Shown here in pieces: positions 16,453 to 25,376 of a stretch of 47,324 bases of DNA (positions are counted from its first letter, which is position 1; each line of letters opens with the position of its first letter). The stretch comes from an uncultured Cytophagales bacterium. Its GTDB lineage: Bacteria > Bacteroidota > Bacteroidia > Cytophagales > Bernardetiaceae. The translations under genes were made by a program, and so were the position numbers. Location of the stretch: positions 1 through 47,324 of the forward strand of contig CAKZOK010000070.1 of NCBI GenBank assembly GCA_937136415.1. The letters are read 5' to 3'. The notes under the pieces were generated by a model. It was not told the origin of the DNA. It made no database searches and worked only from the letters and a program-made list of their open reading frames with translations.

Positions 16453-18738
16453 ATGAATAAAATTTATTATTTTCTTACCCTTTGTATATTTATTTTTTTT
16501 GAAATAAACTATTCTTATAGTCAAGATAATAAGCAAAATAGTACTCCTGATTCTACAATTAGGCATTCTTTTGAAGCAAATCTACAAGAGCTTTTGAAAG
16601 AAGAAGTAGATTATGAAAATTTGTGGTCAAATGCACGAGTAATGACAGCCAGTAGGAGTGTGGAGCGCATCGGAACTGCGCCAGCTACGATTTATGTAGT
16701 TACAGATGAACAGATTAGGCAGCGAGGTTATACTTCTTTGGAAGATGTTTTGGGAGATATTCCAGAAATTGAGATTCAACAAAAGGCAAATACTTATACC
16801 AATAGTTATTATTCTATTCGTGGAATTGGTGGAAATGAGCGTTTTGTAATCTTACAAGATGGAATTAGGATTAGTTCGATTACAGGTGTTTTGCACCCTG
16901 TTCAACATAATTTTGCAATTTATCATGCCAAACAAATTGAGGTTATTTTAGGACCTGCTTCGGCTCTTTATGGCGCAGATGCTTTTTCAGGAATCATCAA
17001 TATTATTACCAAAAATGGAGCAGAACTCAAGGGAGCAGAAATAAATTCTTCTTTTGGTAGGTTCAATACGGCTGATAATTCTTTTGTGGCAGGAGCAGCC
17101 ATCAAGGATATTTCTGTGCTGATTTATGGCAAACAATATTATTCTGCCGAGCCAAATTTTCCAAAATTTTATGAAGAAGATTTTGATTGGTATATCAATC
17201 GTTATCAAACAAATGGCGAAGTTTTGGCAAGTCAATTTGTGCCAGATGTAACCAAAACAGTCCAAATTGAGCCTTTTGCAATGCCAACACAGGCCTATAA
17301 TGTGGGAACAAAAGTAGGTGTGGGCGAAAATTTTACGGTGGGTTTTACCTATCACAAACAAATTCATTCTACTTCGGTGGCAAACCGTCCAGAATACACA
17401 TTATTCAAAAAAGATATTCGTTATGGTACAAATCTGACAAATATTTATAGTTCATTTCAAAGAACTATAGATAAATTTTATTTCAGAACGATTGCTTCTT
17501 TTAACTCCTTTACGGTAGATGAAAATTCTAATTTTGAAAATGTATATTCTGCCTATCAAAAGGGGTATAAATATGCTTCTGAATCTACCTTTCAGTTTGA
17601 CCAACAGTTTCAATATCATTTTACAGATAATACCAATATTACTTTTGGAGTTCTTTTTCAAAATTCAAAAGCACTTCCACAAACAGGAGATTTACCTCTT
17701 TCTTATGATGCCAATGTTCTCAAATTTTCGACACAACAATATTATATCGGAACAAATGTAACTGATTCTTTAGGTAATGATTTGAGTATTTTTCAAGATT
17801 TTTATTGGACACAATATCAAAATTATGGTGTTTATGCACAATTTAAAACCAGTTTTGCAGAGCGTTTGTATCTAACTTTAGGAACTCGTTATGATTACAA
17901 CACTCGTTATAAAGGTTCTTTTAATCCTCGTGTAGGGCTTGTTTTTTCACCCGATGCAAAATTTAATATCAAACTTTTATATGGCGAAGCATTTTTAGCT
18001 CCTTCTAATCAAAAAACATTTCAACAGTTTGGGGATTTTATTCCGACAACAAATAATAATAATCAAGTTACAGGTTTTACATTGCCTTTCTTTCACCTTC
18101 CTAATTTAGCTTTGCGCCCAGAGCGTAATCAAACTATTGAAACTAATGTTTCTTATGCACCTACAAATAATTTGCGTTTTAGTGCCGATATTTATCATAA
18201 CAAACTCACAGATGTAATCACAGATGTTATTCAGTTTGATAAAGTATTTAAAGGAATTGAAGTAGAAGCTGCCGAAGTGCCTACTAATCAGGGCGATGCA
18301 GTTACTTATGGAGGAACTTTTCAAATCATTTATCATAAAAAAATAGGTGATTGGAAAGCCCATACCAATTTGGCTTACTCTTATTCTGATGGAAAACTAA
18401 ATGGTCAGCAGCTTCCTCTTAGTGCTATGCACACACTACGACTGATGGGAGAATTTTCATACAAAAACTTTGATTTTACGCCTTCTATCCTGTACCGAAC
18501 TACGAGTTATCACACTACCTTTAAAGACGATGCAGGCAATGCACTTGGAAATGACCCTTTTTGGGTAGCTTCTCTTTATGCAGGTTATCATTTAAAAGAA
18601 AAAATTACAATTTTTACTCGTTTCAGAAATTTATTAGATACTCGTTATTATAATACTTCTGTTCCGAATGTAACTACTTTTGTAGGTGTGCCTCAAGACC
18701 CTTTGAGATGGAATATAGGAATTAATTGGAAGATATAA
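16453..18738 (+). CDS. TonB-dependent outer-membrane receptor
   Basis: A 761-residue receptor for energy-dependent uptake across the outer membrane. The signal peptide is at residues 1-24 (MNKIYYFLTLCIFIFFEINYSYSQ cut before or at Q). The plug domain covers about 65-175: SRSVERIGTAPATIYVVTDEQI, SLEDVLGDIPEIEIQ, YSIRGIGGNERFVILQDGIRI and VEVILGPASALYGADAFSGIINIITK-type text, here with IEVILGP. A 22-strand barrel follows, with turns such as LTLGTRYDYNTRYKGSFNPRVGLVFSP and LALRPERNQTIETNV. It lacks the N-terminal carboxypeptidase-like extension of SusC. The substrate is not evident; no SusD partner or metal-uptake gene is adjacent. The ATG at 16453 is preferred to the TTG at 16447. Confidence 0.9.
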   Translation: MNKIYYFLTLCIFIFFEINYSYSQDNKQNSTPDSTIRHSFEANLQELLKEEVDYENLWSNARVMTASRSVERIGTAPATIYVVTDEQIRQRGYTSLEDVLGDIPEIEIQQKANTYTNSYYSIRGIGGNERFVILQDGIRISSITGVLHPVQHNFAIYHAKQIEVILGPASALYGADAFSGIINIITKNGAELKGAEINSSFGRFNTADNSFVAGAAIKDISVLIYGKQYYSAEPNFPKFYEEDFDWYINRYQTNGEVLASQFVPDVTKTVQIEPFAMPTQAYNVGTKVGVGENFTVGFTYHKQIHSTSVANRPEYTLFKKDIRYGTNLTNIYSSFQRTIDKFYFRTIASFNSFTVDENSNFENVYSAYQKGYKYASESTFQFDQQFQYHFTDNTNITFGVLFQNSKALPQTGDLPLSYDANVLKFSTQQYYIGTNVTDSLGNDLSIFQDFYWTQYQNYGVYAQFKTSFAERLYLTLGTRYDYNTRYKGSFNPRVGLVFSPDAKFNIKLLYGEAFLAPSNQKTFQQFGDFIPTTNNNNQVTGFTLPFFHLPNLALRPERNQTIETNVSYAPTNNLRFSADIYHNKLTDVITDVIQFDKVFKGIEVEAAEVPTNQGDAVTYGGTFQIIYHKKIGDWKAHTNLAYSYSDGKLNGQQLPLSAMHTLRLMGEFSYKNFDFTPSILYRTTSYHTTFKDDAGNALGNDPFWVASLYAGYHLKEKITIFTRFRNLLDTRYYNTSVPNVTTFVGVPQDPLRWNIGINWKI

Positions 18739-18823
18739 TTAACAAAACCAAATGAGTTTAGAAAAATATTATTTTGTAAAGATTCGGTAATTATTTTTGA
18801 TAGAAATTATTCTATTTTCATTC

Positions 18824-18831
18824 TATCTTTG
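18824..18831 (+). promoter_or_regulatory. -7 element of the mscS-like gene
   Basis: TATCTTTG is a perfect TAnnTTTG 37 bases before the ATG. The nearest TTTG (18796-18799) is 24 bases upstream, slightly too far for the usual 19-22. Confidence 0.45.
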
Positions 18832-18868
18832 TATTTATTTCTGACTTCATACTTCTGACTTCATTTCC

Positions 18869-19768
18869 ATGATAGACAAAATTATTCCTTTTGATACAGG
18901 GCTTTTACTAACCATTATTCTCATTCTAATTGTTGCAAGAGTCGTTTCTCGTTTGGTCAAATCAGCCATTAATAAGCATTTAAGAAATATTGCAGATTCT
19001 CAAGAATCAAGAGATTATGACAATACAACTCGCCTTCGTTTCTTCAAAAATGGCGTAAATTTTATTATTGTTATGACTGCTATTTTATTGATTACCTATA
19101 CAATTCCGTCTTTACGTGCGCTTGCTGTTACTCTTTTTGCTGGTGCTGGAATTTTTGCTGCTGTTATTGCTTTTGCTTCTCAAAAAGCCTTTAGTAATAT
19201 TGTGAGTGGGATTTTTATTGTTTGGTTTAAACCTTTTAGAGTAGGAGATATTGTGGTAGTAGGAACTCATTTCGGAACGGTAGAAGATATTACATTGCGT
19301 CATACGGTCATAAAAGGACTAGAAAATAAAAGAATTATTATTCCAAATTCAAATATTAGTAGTGATGTAATTGTTAATTCTACAATAGAAGACCCTACCA
19401 TTCAGCGTTTTGTTGAAGTTTGGGTTAGCTATGATTCAGATTTGAAAAAAGCTGTTGCTATTATGGAAGAAGAAGCAATGAAACACCCAAATATGATAGA
19501 CGGACGAACCCTAGAAGAAAAAATAAAAGGAGAGCCTATTGTTTTGGTTAGGGCAACAGGAATGGACCAAAAAGGGGTCAAAATAAGAGCGAGTGTTTGG
19601 GCAAAAGACCCCTCTACTTCTTTTGATGTTTATTGCGATTTGATTAGAGAAATAAAATATCGTTTTGATGAAGAGGGAATTAAAATGGGAGTTCCTCATC
19701 GTTATCTTAATCAAAATTTGAATCAAGAATTTGAAAAACAGCTCATAAAAAATAAATCCAAAGACTGA
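18869..19768 (+). CDS. mscS: Small mechanosensitive ion channel (MscS family)
   Basis: A 299-residue channel that releases osmolytes on hypo-osmotic shock. Three membrane segments lie in the N-terminal 120 residues. The pore-lining TM3 and its link read LFAGAGIFAAVIAFASQKAFSNIVSGIFIVWF..FRVGDIV (about 91-130), with the family pattern of small and Gln/Asn residues. The beta domain follows (GTVEDITLRHTVIKGLENKRIIIPNS), then the alpha/beta C-terminal vestibule. It is monocistronic; about 550 non-coding bases follow it. Confidence 0.93.
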   Translation: MIDKIIPFDTGLLLTIILILIVARVVSRLVKSAINKHLRNIADSQESRDYDNTTRLRFFKNGVNFIIVMTAILLITYTIPSLRALAVTLFAGAGIFAAVIAFASQKAFSNIVSGIFIVWFKPFRVGDIVVVGTHFGTVEDITLRHTVIKGLENKRIIIPNSNISSDVIVNSTIEDPTIQRFVEVWVSYDSDLKKAVAIMEEEAMKHPNMIDGRTLEEKIKGEPIVLVRATGMDQKGVKIRASVWAKDPSTSFDVYCDLIREIKYRFDEEGIKMGVPHRYLNQNLNQEFEKQLIKNKSKD

Positions 19769-20098
19769 CAAAAATGATAAAATCAAACAATTTTTGAGAA
19801 GGCTTGTTAATAGTATAGAAAATCTCTAAAAAAGATATAAAAAAAAATATAATTATTTTTTGGCATCAAATTTTCATATATCATATTGATTCAACGATAA
19901 AAAAACTTATTTTTTTCATTTTTAGATTGTTAATGACAAAATGACATATTTTTATATAAAAATGCTTTATTATAAAAGTGGCTCACTATTTGAAATATTT
20001 AAGATAAATATAACTTAAAATAATTATATTTTTAAAGTGCTTATCAAACTAATTATTAAATTAATTTTTTAAATAATGAAAAACACAACTATCTTCGT

Positions 20099-20235
20099 AA
20101 CTTTGTTAAGTAGATAGAAATACAAAATGGTCATACAAGATATAGAACCATCAAAAAATATTAAATACATTTAAGATCAACAGTAGTTAAGTTGTGAAAT
20201 CCAAAAGAACCGTTTCCCTGAAACGGTTTTTTTGT
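20099..20235 (+). ncRNA. Candidate small RNA in the mscS-mazG gap
   Basis: The 19769-20320 gap starts with AT-only sequence. It then has an exact -7 element TAACTTTG at 20099-20106 and, about 120 bases later, a textbook terminator at 20208-20233. mscS ends 440 bases upstream, too far to own that terminator. Between them are a small stem ATGGT/ACCAT (20127-20151) and only a 15-codon open frame (MVIQDIEPSKNIKYI), so a transcript of about 125 bases is suggested. I cannot match it to 6S or another known RNA; a regulatory leader for the next gene is less likely because the terminator precedes it. Confidence 0.45.
20208..20233 (+). terminator. Rho-independent terminator (candidate sRNA end)
   Basis: Stem AACCGTTTC (20208-20216) and GAAACGGTT (20220-20228), loop CCT, followed by a T tract. 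It is perfect and GC-containing in an otherwise AT-rich gap. Confidence 0.85.
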
Positions 20236-20320
20236 TCGATTTTATTTTTATGCAGAATAAACAAAAATAGTGTATTTTTGTAGTCTTTATTTATCATTCT
20301 TATAAAAAATAAATTTCAAG

Positions 20321-20647
20321 ATGACTTTAGAAGAAGCTCAAAAAATAGTCGATAATTGGATAAAAAACCATGGTGTTCGATATTTTAATGAACTGACAAA
20401 TATGGCAATGCTGACCGAAGAAGTAGGAGAAGTAGCCCGAATTATTGCCCGAAAATATGGTGAACAATCTTTCAAAGAATCAGACAAAGACAAAGAATTG
20501 GCTGACGAGCTTGCCGATGTTTTGTTTGTAATCATTTGTTTAGCAAATCAGACAGGAGTAGATTTGACAGAAGCATTACAGAAAAATTTAGACAAAAAAA
20601 CAACACGAGATAGTACTAGGCATAAAGAAAACAAAAAATTAAAATAG
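20321..20647 (+). CDS. MazG-like nucleotide pyrophosphohydrolase
   Basis: A 108-residue all-alpha NTP pyrophosphatase. The metal-binding signature is clear: MLTEEVGEVARII (EExxE, about residues 29-41) followed by ELADELADVLFVIICLA (ExxD, about 60-76). Such small MazG-type enzymes hydrolyse non-canonical or excess dNTPs to NMP and pyrophosphate. A TATTTTTG element at 20273-20280 is a likely -7 box. It stands alone, so it is probably a housekeeping enzyme and not part of a toxin pair. Confidence 0.88.
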   Translation: MTLEEAQKIVDNWIKNHGVRYFNELTNMAMLTEEVGEVARIIARKYGEQSFKESDKDKELADELADVLFVIICLANQTGVDLTEALQKNLDKKTTRDSTRHKENKKLK

Positions 20648-20777
20648 TGCTGTTTTCCTAAAAAACGATTACGAATATAACATACTAATTATGAGTTGTT
20701 TGTCTGAATACTTATACAGTTTATTTATTTCTCATTCCTAGCTATAAAAATATTTATTCTATCAATAATAAAATTTT

Positions 20778-21524
20778 ATGAAGGCTTTTTTTTTCATTTT
20801 CATCTATCTCTATTTTCTAACATTTTCTTTATCGGCTCAAAAATTATTTTTGACAGCCAAATATGACCAAAATGGAGTTGCAGACCCCAATTTTACTAGC
20901 AATAAATGGAAAATAGATGCTATTGAAGGCAGTTTTTTGTATGTTTTGTTCGAACAAGAAAAAGAAATTACAGACCCCAAATTATATCTTTTTATAGATA
21001 AAAAAGTAGTTTCTCAAAAAAATAATAAACCAGAGGCTAGTTTTGAAGAGTACGATAATAAAAAGATTTATATCAACAAAAAACGAAGCTGGGCAGCTAT
21101 TCAATATACATTTTTGCAAGCAGGAACATACAAAATTTCGATGGCAAATGCTGATAAAAAAATAATTATTTCCAAAGAAATTACAATTAATTATAAATCA
21201 AAACTACTCTTTTCTAATCATTTGGATAAGCAAAAATATCCAATTTCTCATCAAAAAATTTTTACATTAAATAAAGCAAAACAAGGAGTTTATATTTTTA
21301 TAAAAGATGAGCTTTCTTTCAATTCTGAATCTTTAAAAGTGGTGATTGAGAAGCAAAATCAAGATGGTACATATCAAAAATATATTGAAGAAACTTTTTT
21401 TATAGACAAAGAGCTTCGTTTTTCATTTTTTGAGCAGCAATTTGATTTAAAGGGAACATATCGTATTTCTGTTTTTAAAGATGACCAAACCATTCTAAGT
21501 GTTGGTTTTTTGAAAGTGGTTTGA
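20778..21524 (+). CDS. Secreted protein of unknown function
   Basis: A 248-residue protein with a signal peptide (MKAFFFIFIYLYFLTFSLSAQ, cut after SAQ or before it). The mature part is all-beta in character with Lys/Asp/Asn turns. Two halves share an immunoglobulin-like feel: FLQAGTYKISMANADKKIII near residue 112 and FDLKGTYRISVFKDDQTIL near 223 both use a GTY+IS pattern, so it may hold two beta-sandwich domains. I do not recognise the family. It follows mazG by 130 bases and is probably separately transcribed. Confidence 0.6.
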   Translation: MKAFFFIFIYLYFLTFSLSAQKLFLTAKYDQNGVADPNFTSNKWKIDAIEGSFLYVLFEQEKEITDPKLYLFIDKKVVSQKNNKPEASFEEYDNKKIYINKKRSWAAIQYTFLQAGTYKISMANADKKIIISKEITINYKSKLLFSNHLDKQKYPISHQKIFTLNKAKQGVYIFIKDELSFNSESLKVVIEKQNQDGTYQKYIEETFFIDKELRFSFFEQQFDLKGTYRISVFKDDQTILSVGFLKVV

Positions 21525-21762
21525 GATAAATTTTCCCCTAAAAAATCATAATTCAAAACAATAATCTTAATCCGAAAGACTAAAAACTGTATCTTACCTT
21601 TTTATTTCTGACTTTCAAAACTTACTTTAAGGCTTGTTGTTGTCAATATTTAAAATACAATGACACTACTATTTTCTTGCTTAGGAATAAAAATTAATCA
21701 ATGTGTTAAAATTAGCTTCGCTGAATATTCATTTCGTAATCTTTAATTCATAATTGTTTCTT

Positions 21763-23370
21763 ATGTCTTCTAATTATTCTACTCATTTACTAGATTTTTC
21801 AAAAACTAATCAGTTTTCACAACTTTTTTTAGATTACATTTCTCAAAAAGAAAATCTAAAAGAATTTTATGGAAATTTGCCTTATTTAGAACACTTTGAA
21901 AAGCAAATTAAAAATAAAATTAACAAGACTAATTTTGATACAACCAAGCGAGATGTATTAGTAAATGCCTTACATAATCAATATTCAAAAACAGAAAACC
22001 CTCCTACCGAAACGATAAATTTGCTGCAAAAAGAAACGACTTTTACCATTACGACAGGGCATCAACTCAATATTTATACAGGAACGCTTTATTTTCATTA
22101 CAAAATTCAGACGGTAATAAATGCTTGTAAAATATTGAAAGAAAAGTATCCCAGTTATGATTTTGTGCCTGTTTATTGGATGGCAAGCGAAGACCACGAT
22201 TTGGAAGAAATTGCTTCTTTTAATCTTTTTGGTAAAAAATATACATGGCAAACCGACCAAAAAGGAGCAGTCGGAAGAATGAATACACAAGCCTTGAATG
22301 ATTTGGGCTTTAAAGAAGAAAAAGCCAAAGAATTAGGAAAATTTTATAAAAATGCAGAAGAAAAAAATGAAAATCTAACACAAGCAACACGAAATATTGT
22401 ACATTCATTTTATCAAAAAGATAATTTGATAATTTTAGATGGTGATGATGCAGCTTTGAAAAAATTATTTATTCCCATCGTAAAAAATGAATTAGAAACT
22501 CAAAATAGCCATTTAAAAATTGAAGAAAGTAGCAAAAAATTAAATGATTTGGGCTACAAAACGCAAGTTACGCCACGAGAAATCAATCTTTTTTATTTGG
22601 AGAATAATTTGAGAGAAAGAATTATAAAAAATGAATCAAATAATACATTTGAAGTTTTGAATACAGATATTTCTTTTTCAGCATCAGAAATAATGAAGTT
22701 GGTGGATTCAAATCCTGAAAAATTTAGCCCAAATGTTGTGCTTCGTCCTGTTTATCAAGAAGTTATTTTGCCAAATCTTTCCTACACAGGAGGTCCGGGC
22801 GAGCTGGCGTATTGGTTGCAATTAAAATCAATGTTTGAGTATTTTGATGTAGATTTTCCAATTCTTTTGCCTCGTAATTTTGCCTTATTTATTCCTAAAA
22901 TTATTCATCAAAAAATGAATAAAACCAATCTTTCTTTTACAGATATTTTTGATTCTTTTGATAATCTTAGGATAAATTATGCTACAAAGAGCGCAGAAAA
23001 CGATGTTTTATTAGAAAATGAAAGAAAGGAAATAGAAAGTATTTTTGATAAAATAGAATCCAAATTTACGACACCTATCAAAACAAATATTTCGCTTCAA
23101 AAATCCATTGCAGCCGAAAAAACAAAAGCCTTAAAGAGAATAGAACATATTTCTAAAAAATTACGAAAGGCAGAAGAACGAAAACAAGTTGATTCTATTG
23201 GTCAAATCAAAGCAGTTAAAGACAATTTATTCCCAAATGGAAGTTTGCAAGAACGCTATGATAATTTCTTAAATTTTGTAATTAATGATAAAGATTTTTT
23301 GAATAAAATTCAAGAAAAACTAAATCCTTTTGATTTGCGTTTTGTGATTGCAGTAGAGAATGAGAACTAG
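21763..23370 (+). CDS. bshC: Bacillithiol synthase, cysteine-adding enzyme
   Basis: BshC joins cysteine to GlcN-malate in the last step of bacillithiol synthesis, the low-molecular-weight thiol of Firmicutes and many Bacteroidota. The 535-residue protein shows the family's core blocks: FTITTGHQLNIYTGTLYFHYKI (about 92-113), FVPVYWMASEDHDLEEI (about 130-146, Rossmann-like active site), VVLRPVYQEVILPNLSYTGGPGELAYWLQL (about 325-354), and a long C-terminal coiled coil. The ATG at 21763 is used; a TTG three codons upstream is less likely. bshA and bshB are not in the window. Confidence 0.95.
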   Translation: MSSNYSTHLLDFSKTNQFSQLFLDYISQKENLKEFYGNLPYLEHFEKQIKNKINKTNFDTTKRDVLVNALHNQYSKTENPPTETINLLQKETTFTITTGHQLNIYTGTLYFHYKIQTVINACKILKEKYPSYDFVPVYWMASEDHDLEEIASFNLFGKKYTWQTDQKGAVGRMNTQALNDLGFKEEKAKELGKFYKNAEEKNENLTQATRNIVHSFYQKDNLIILDGDDAALKKLFIPIVKNELETQNSHLKIEESSKKLNDLGYKTQVTPREINLFYLENNLRERIIKNESNNTFEVLNTDISFSASEIMKLVDSNPEKFSPNVVLRPVYQEVILPNLSYTGGPGELAYWLQLKSMFEYFDVDFPILLPRNFALFIPKIIHQKMNKTNLSFTDIFDSFDNLRINYATKSAENDVLLENERKEIESIFDKIESKFTTPIKTNISLQKSIAAEKTKALKRIEHISKKLRKAEERKQVDSIGQIKAVKDNLFPNGSLQERYDNFLNFVINDKDFLNKIQEKLNPFDLRFVIAVENEN

Positions 23371-23513
23371 GAATTAGAGAAATACAAACCCTCAAAACTT
23401 CATTAATGGTTGATAAATATAACAAACTGTCATTCAATCAATTAAACTCAAAACACCTTTTTGTTTTACAAAATATTGTATCTAAAAAAACATAATTTTT
23501 GTAAAGAAATATG

Positions 23514-23521
23514 TATTTTTG
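23514..23521 (+). promoter_or_regulatory. -7 element of the acyl-CoA dehydrogenase gene
   Basis: TATTTTTG fits TAnnTTTG and lies 77 bases before the ATG. The leader then holds a stem, CTCACTCTTTAGAATGAG (23539-23556), whose outer bases pair. No well-placed -33 is seen. Confidence 0.35.
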
Positions 23522-23597
23522 CAAAAATGTAATTCCTGTAGCTCACTCTTTAGAATGAGAATATTTTTAAATAAAGAAATCAATTATAAAAAATAAA

Positions 23598-24857
23598 ATG
23601 AACACAACCATCAAACACAACCAAACACAAAAAAACGGAAATTATACACCGTCTGAAAAATCTAGTATTACGCCAAAGAATGTAAATGACGAATTTGTTT
23701 CTCCAGATTTTTACGCTTTAGATTCACTTCTTACAGAGGAGCAAAAACTTATTCGTGATTCGGTTCGTGAATTTATCAAAAAAGATATTTCTCCAATTAT
23801 TGAAGAATGCGCAGATAAGCATATTTTTCCTAATTGGTTGGTTTCCAAATTTGGCGAAATGGGGTGTTTAGGGCCTTCAATTCCTGCTAAATATGGAGGT
23901 GGAGGAATGGATTATATTTCTTATGGTTTGATTATGCAAGAAATTGAGCGTGGCGATTCGGGTATGCGTTCGATGGCTTCTGTACAATCTTCACTTGTAA
24001 TGTATCCAATTTATCAGTTTGGAAATGAAGAGCAGCGCAATAAATATTTACCAAAATTAGCAACAGGCGAGTGGCTAGGTTGTTTTGGGCTTACAGAACC
24101 AAATCACGGTTCGAATCCTTCTGGAATGCTCACAACAATTAAAGATATGGGCGACCATTATCTTTTGAATGGCTCAAAAATGTGGATTACAAATTCTCCA
24201 GAGGCTGATGTAGCTGTTGTTTGGGCAAAAAATGAAGAAGGAAGAATTAAGGGAGTTATTGTAGAAAAAGGAATGGAAGGGTTTTCTGCGCCCGTTATTA
24301 AAGACAAATGGTCGCTTCGTGCAAGTGTAACAGGCGAATTAGTTTTTGATAATGTAAAGATTCCGAAAGAAAATATGTTACCAAATAAAGATGGATTGGG
24401 CGCACCGTTGATGTGTTTGGACTCGGCTCGTTATGGTATTTCGTGGGGTGCTTTGGGTGCTGCAATGGATTGTTATGATACAGCTCGTCGTTATGCTGCC
24501 GAGCGTATTCAGTTTGGTAAACCGATTGCAGGCTTCCAATTAACTCAGAAAAAGCTCTCTGAAATGCTTACCGAAATCACAAAAGCACAACTTTTAAGCT
24601 GGAGATTAGGAACATTGATGAATGAAGGAAAAGCAACAACTGCACAAATATCAATGGCAAAGCGCAATAATGTAGAAATTGCACTTAATATTGCTAGAGA
24701 ATCTCGTCAGATTTTGGGTGGAATGGGAATTACAGGAGAGTACCCAATTATGCGCCACATGGCAAATCTTGAATCTGTTTTGACCTATGAAGGAACACAC
24801 GATATTCACTTGCTTATCTTAGGAAAAGAAATTACTGGAATTGCTGCTTTTGCTTAA
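23598..24857 (+). CDS. Acyl-CoA dehydrogenase, glutaryl-CoA dehydrogenase-like
   Basis: A 419-residue FAD flavoprotein. The glutaryl-CoA dehydrogenase subgroup is indicated by MRSMASVQSSLVMYPI (about 120-135, substrate-binding Arg/Ser) together with LTEPNHGSNPSGM, LNGSKMWITNSP, LRASVTGELVFDNVKIP, RIQFGKPIAGFQLTQKKLS, and RESRQILGGMGITGEYPIMRH. TYEGTHDIHLLILG near the C-terminus carries the catalytic Glu. That enzyme oxidises and decarboxylates glutaryl-CoA to crotonyl-CoA in lysine/tryptophan breakdown. It is monocistronic, with a terminator after it. Confidence 0.87.
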   Translation: MNTTIKHNQTQKNGNYTPSEKSSITPKNVNDEFVSPDFYALDSLLTEEQKLIRDSVREFIKKDISPIIEECADKHIFPNWLVSKFGEMGCLGPSIPAKYGGGGMDYISYGLIMQEIERGDSGMRSMASVQSSLVMYPIYQFGNEEQRNKYLPKLATGEWLGCFGLTEPNHGSNPSGMLTTIKDMGDHYLLNGSKMWITNSPEADVAVVWAKNEEGRIKGVIVEKGMEGFSAPVIKDKWSLRASVTGELVFDNVKIPKENMLPNKDGLGAPLMCLDSARYGISWGALGAAMDCYDTARRYAAERIQFGKPIAGFQLTQKKLSEMLTEITKAQLLSWRLGTLMNEGKATTAQISMAKRNNVEIALNIARESRQILGGMGITGEYPIMRHMANLESVLTYEGTHDIHLLILGKEITGIAAFA

Positions 24858-24865
24858 TTAGGTAA

Positions 24866-24895
24866 TTATGTCGCTTGTGGACACACAAACAATCG
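24866..24895. repeat. Decayed copy of the 15.3-kb palindrome family
   Basis: TTGTG, loop GACA, CACAA (24873-24886) sits in a context GTCGCTTGTG...CAATCGTAATTTTG that resembles the blocks between tsaD and gluQ. It is nine or so bases after the acyl-CoA dehydrogenase stop. Confidence 0.4.
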
Positions 24896-24912
24896 TAATT
24901 TTGTAAAATATT

Positions 24913-24948
24913 AAACCACTTAGAAAATTTTATTTTTCTAGGTGGTTT
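24913..24948 (+). terminator. Terminator of the acyl-CoA dehydrogenase gene
   Basis: A 15-bp stem AAACCACTTAGAAAA (24913-24927) pairs with TTTTCTAGGTGGTTT (24934-24948), with one G-T wobble, followed by a T-rich run. Confidence 0.75.
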
Positions 24949-25004
24949 GTTTATTTTTCAGTTCTCTGACAATTTTTGCACCTTCCTTTCTTATTAAAAA
25001 TTGT

Positions 25005-25168
25005 CTTGTACTTTAAATTGGTCTGTGCTGAAGGTCTGACCAGTTTAAAGTAAGCATTTAAAACTCTGGAAAGATTTCTTTTGTCCAAGTCAGACCTTCA
25101 ATACAGACTTAAACAAAATATAAAATACATTTTTAGGTATAAATAATTAAGCCCAATTACTTATTTTT
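25005..25168 (+). repeat. MITE-like element, copy 2
   Basis: Same orientation as copy 1. It has left arm CTTGTACTTTAAATTGG through GAAGGTCTGAC, inner TAAGCATTTAAAACTCTG, right arm GTCAGACCTTC through AAATACA, and the outer flank TTTTTAGGTATAAATAATTA. The left outer flank of copies 1 and 3 is missing. It ends inside or beside the remnant coding sequence at 25157-25285. Confidence 0.7.
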
Positions 25169-25285
25169 AAAGAAGCTATCAAAAAAGACAAGCAAAAAAT
25201 TATTTTTATTCAATGTGTTTTGAATGATTTAAAAGTAAATCAAGAGCAGATAAACTATGACATTTTTGATTCAATAGAAAGTTAA
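25151..25285 (+). pseudogene. 3' remnant of an unknown gene next to the MITE-like element
   Basis: An open stretch without a start codon reads FKEAIKKDKQKIIFIQCVLN and ends NYDIFDSIES before a TAA at 25283. Codon choice and helix-like composition look like a true C-terminus. The upstream part is replaced by repeat copy 2. I do not recognise the family. The rest of the 24858-25376 gap is accounted for by the terminator and repeats. Confidence 0.4.
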
Positions 25286-25376
25286 ATATTATCATTAATC
25301 AATTTAACTCCCCAAACTTCAAATAAACTTATTTTCATAAAAATCATCTTTTAAATTTATGACTATCACAATGAGT

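Noticed and set aside
20127..20174. 15-codon open frame in the mscS-mazG gap
   Set aside because: Too short, no ribosome-binding evidence; noted only as part of the candidate small RNA.
24109..24119. GGTTCGAATCC, resembling a tRNA T-loop
   Set aside because: It lies in frame within the acyl-CoA dehydrogenase gene (NHGSNPSG), and no acceptor, D or anticodon arms surround it.
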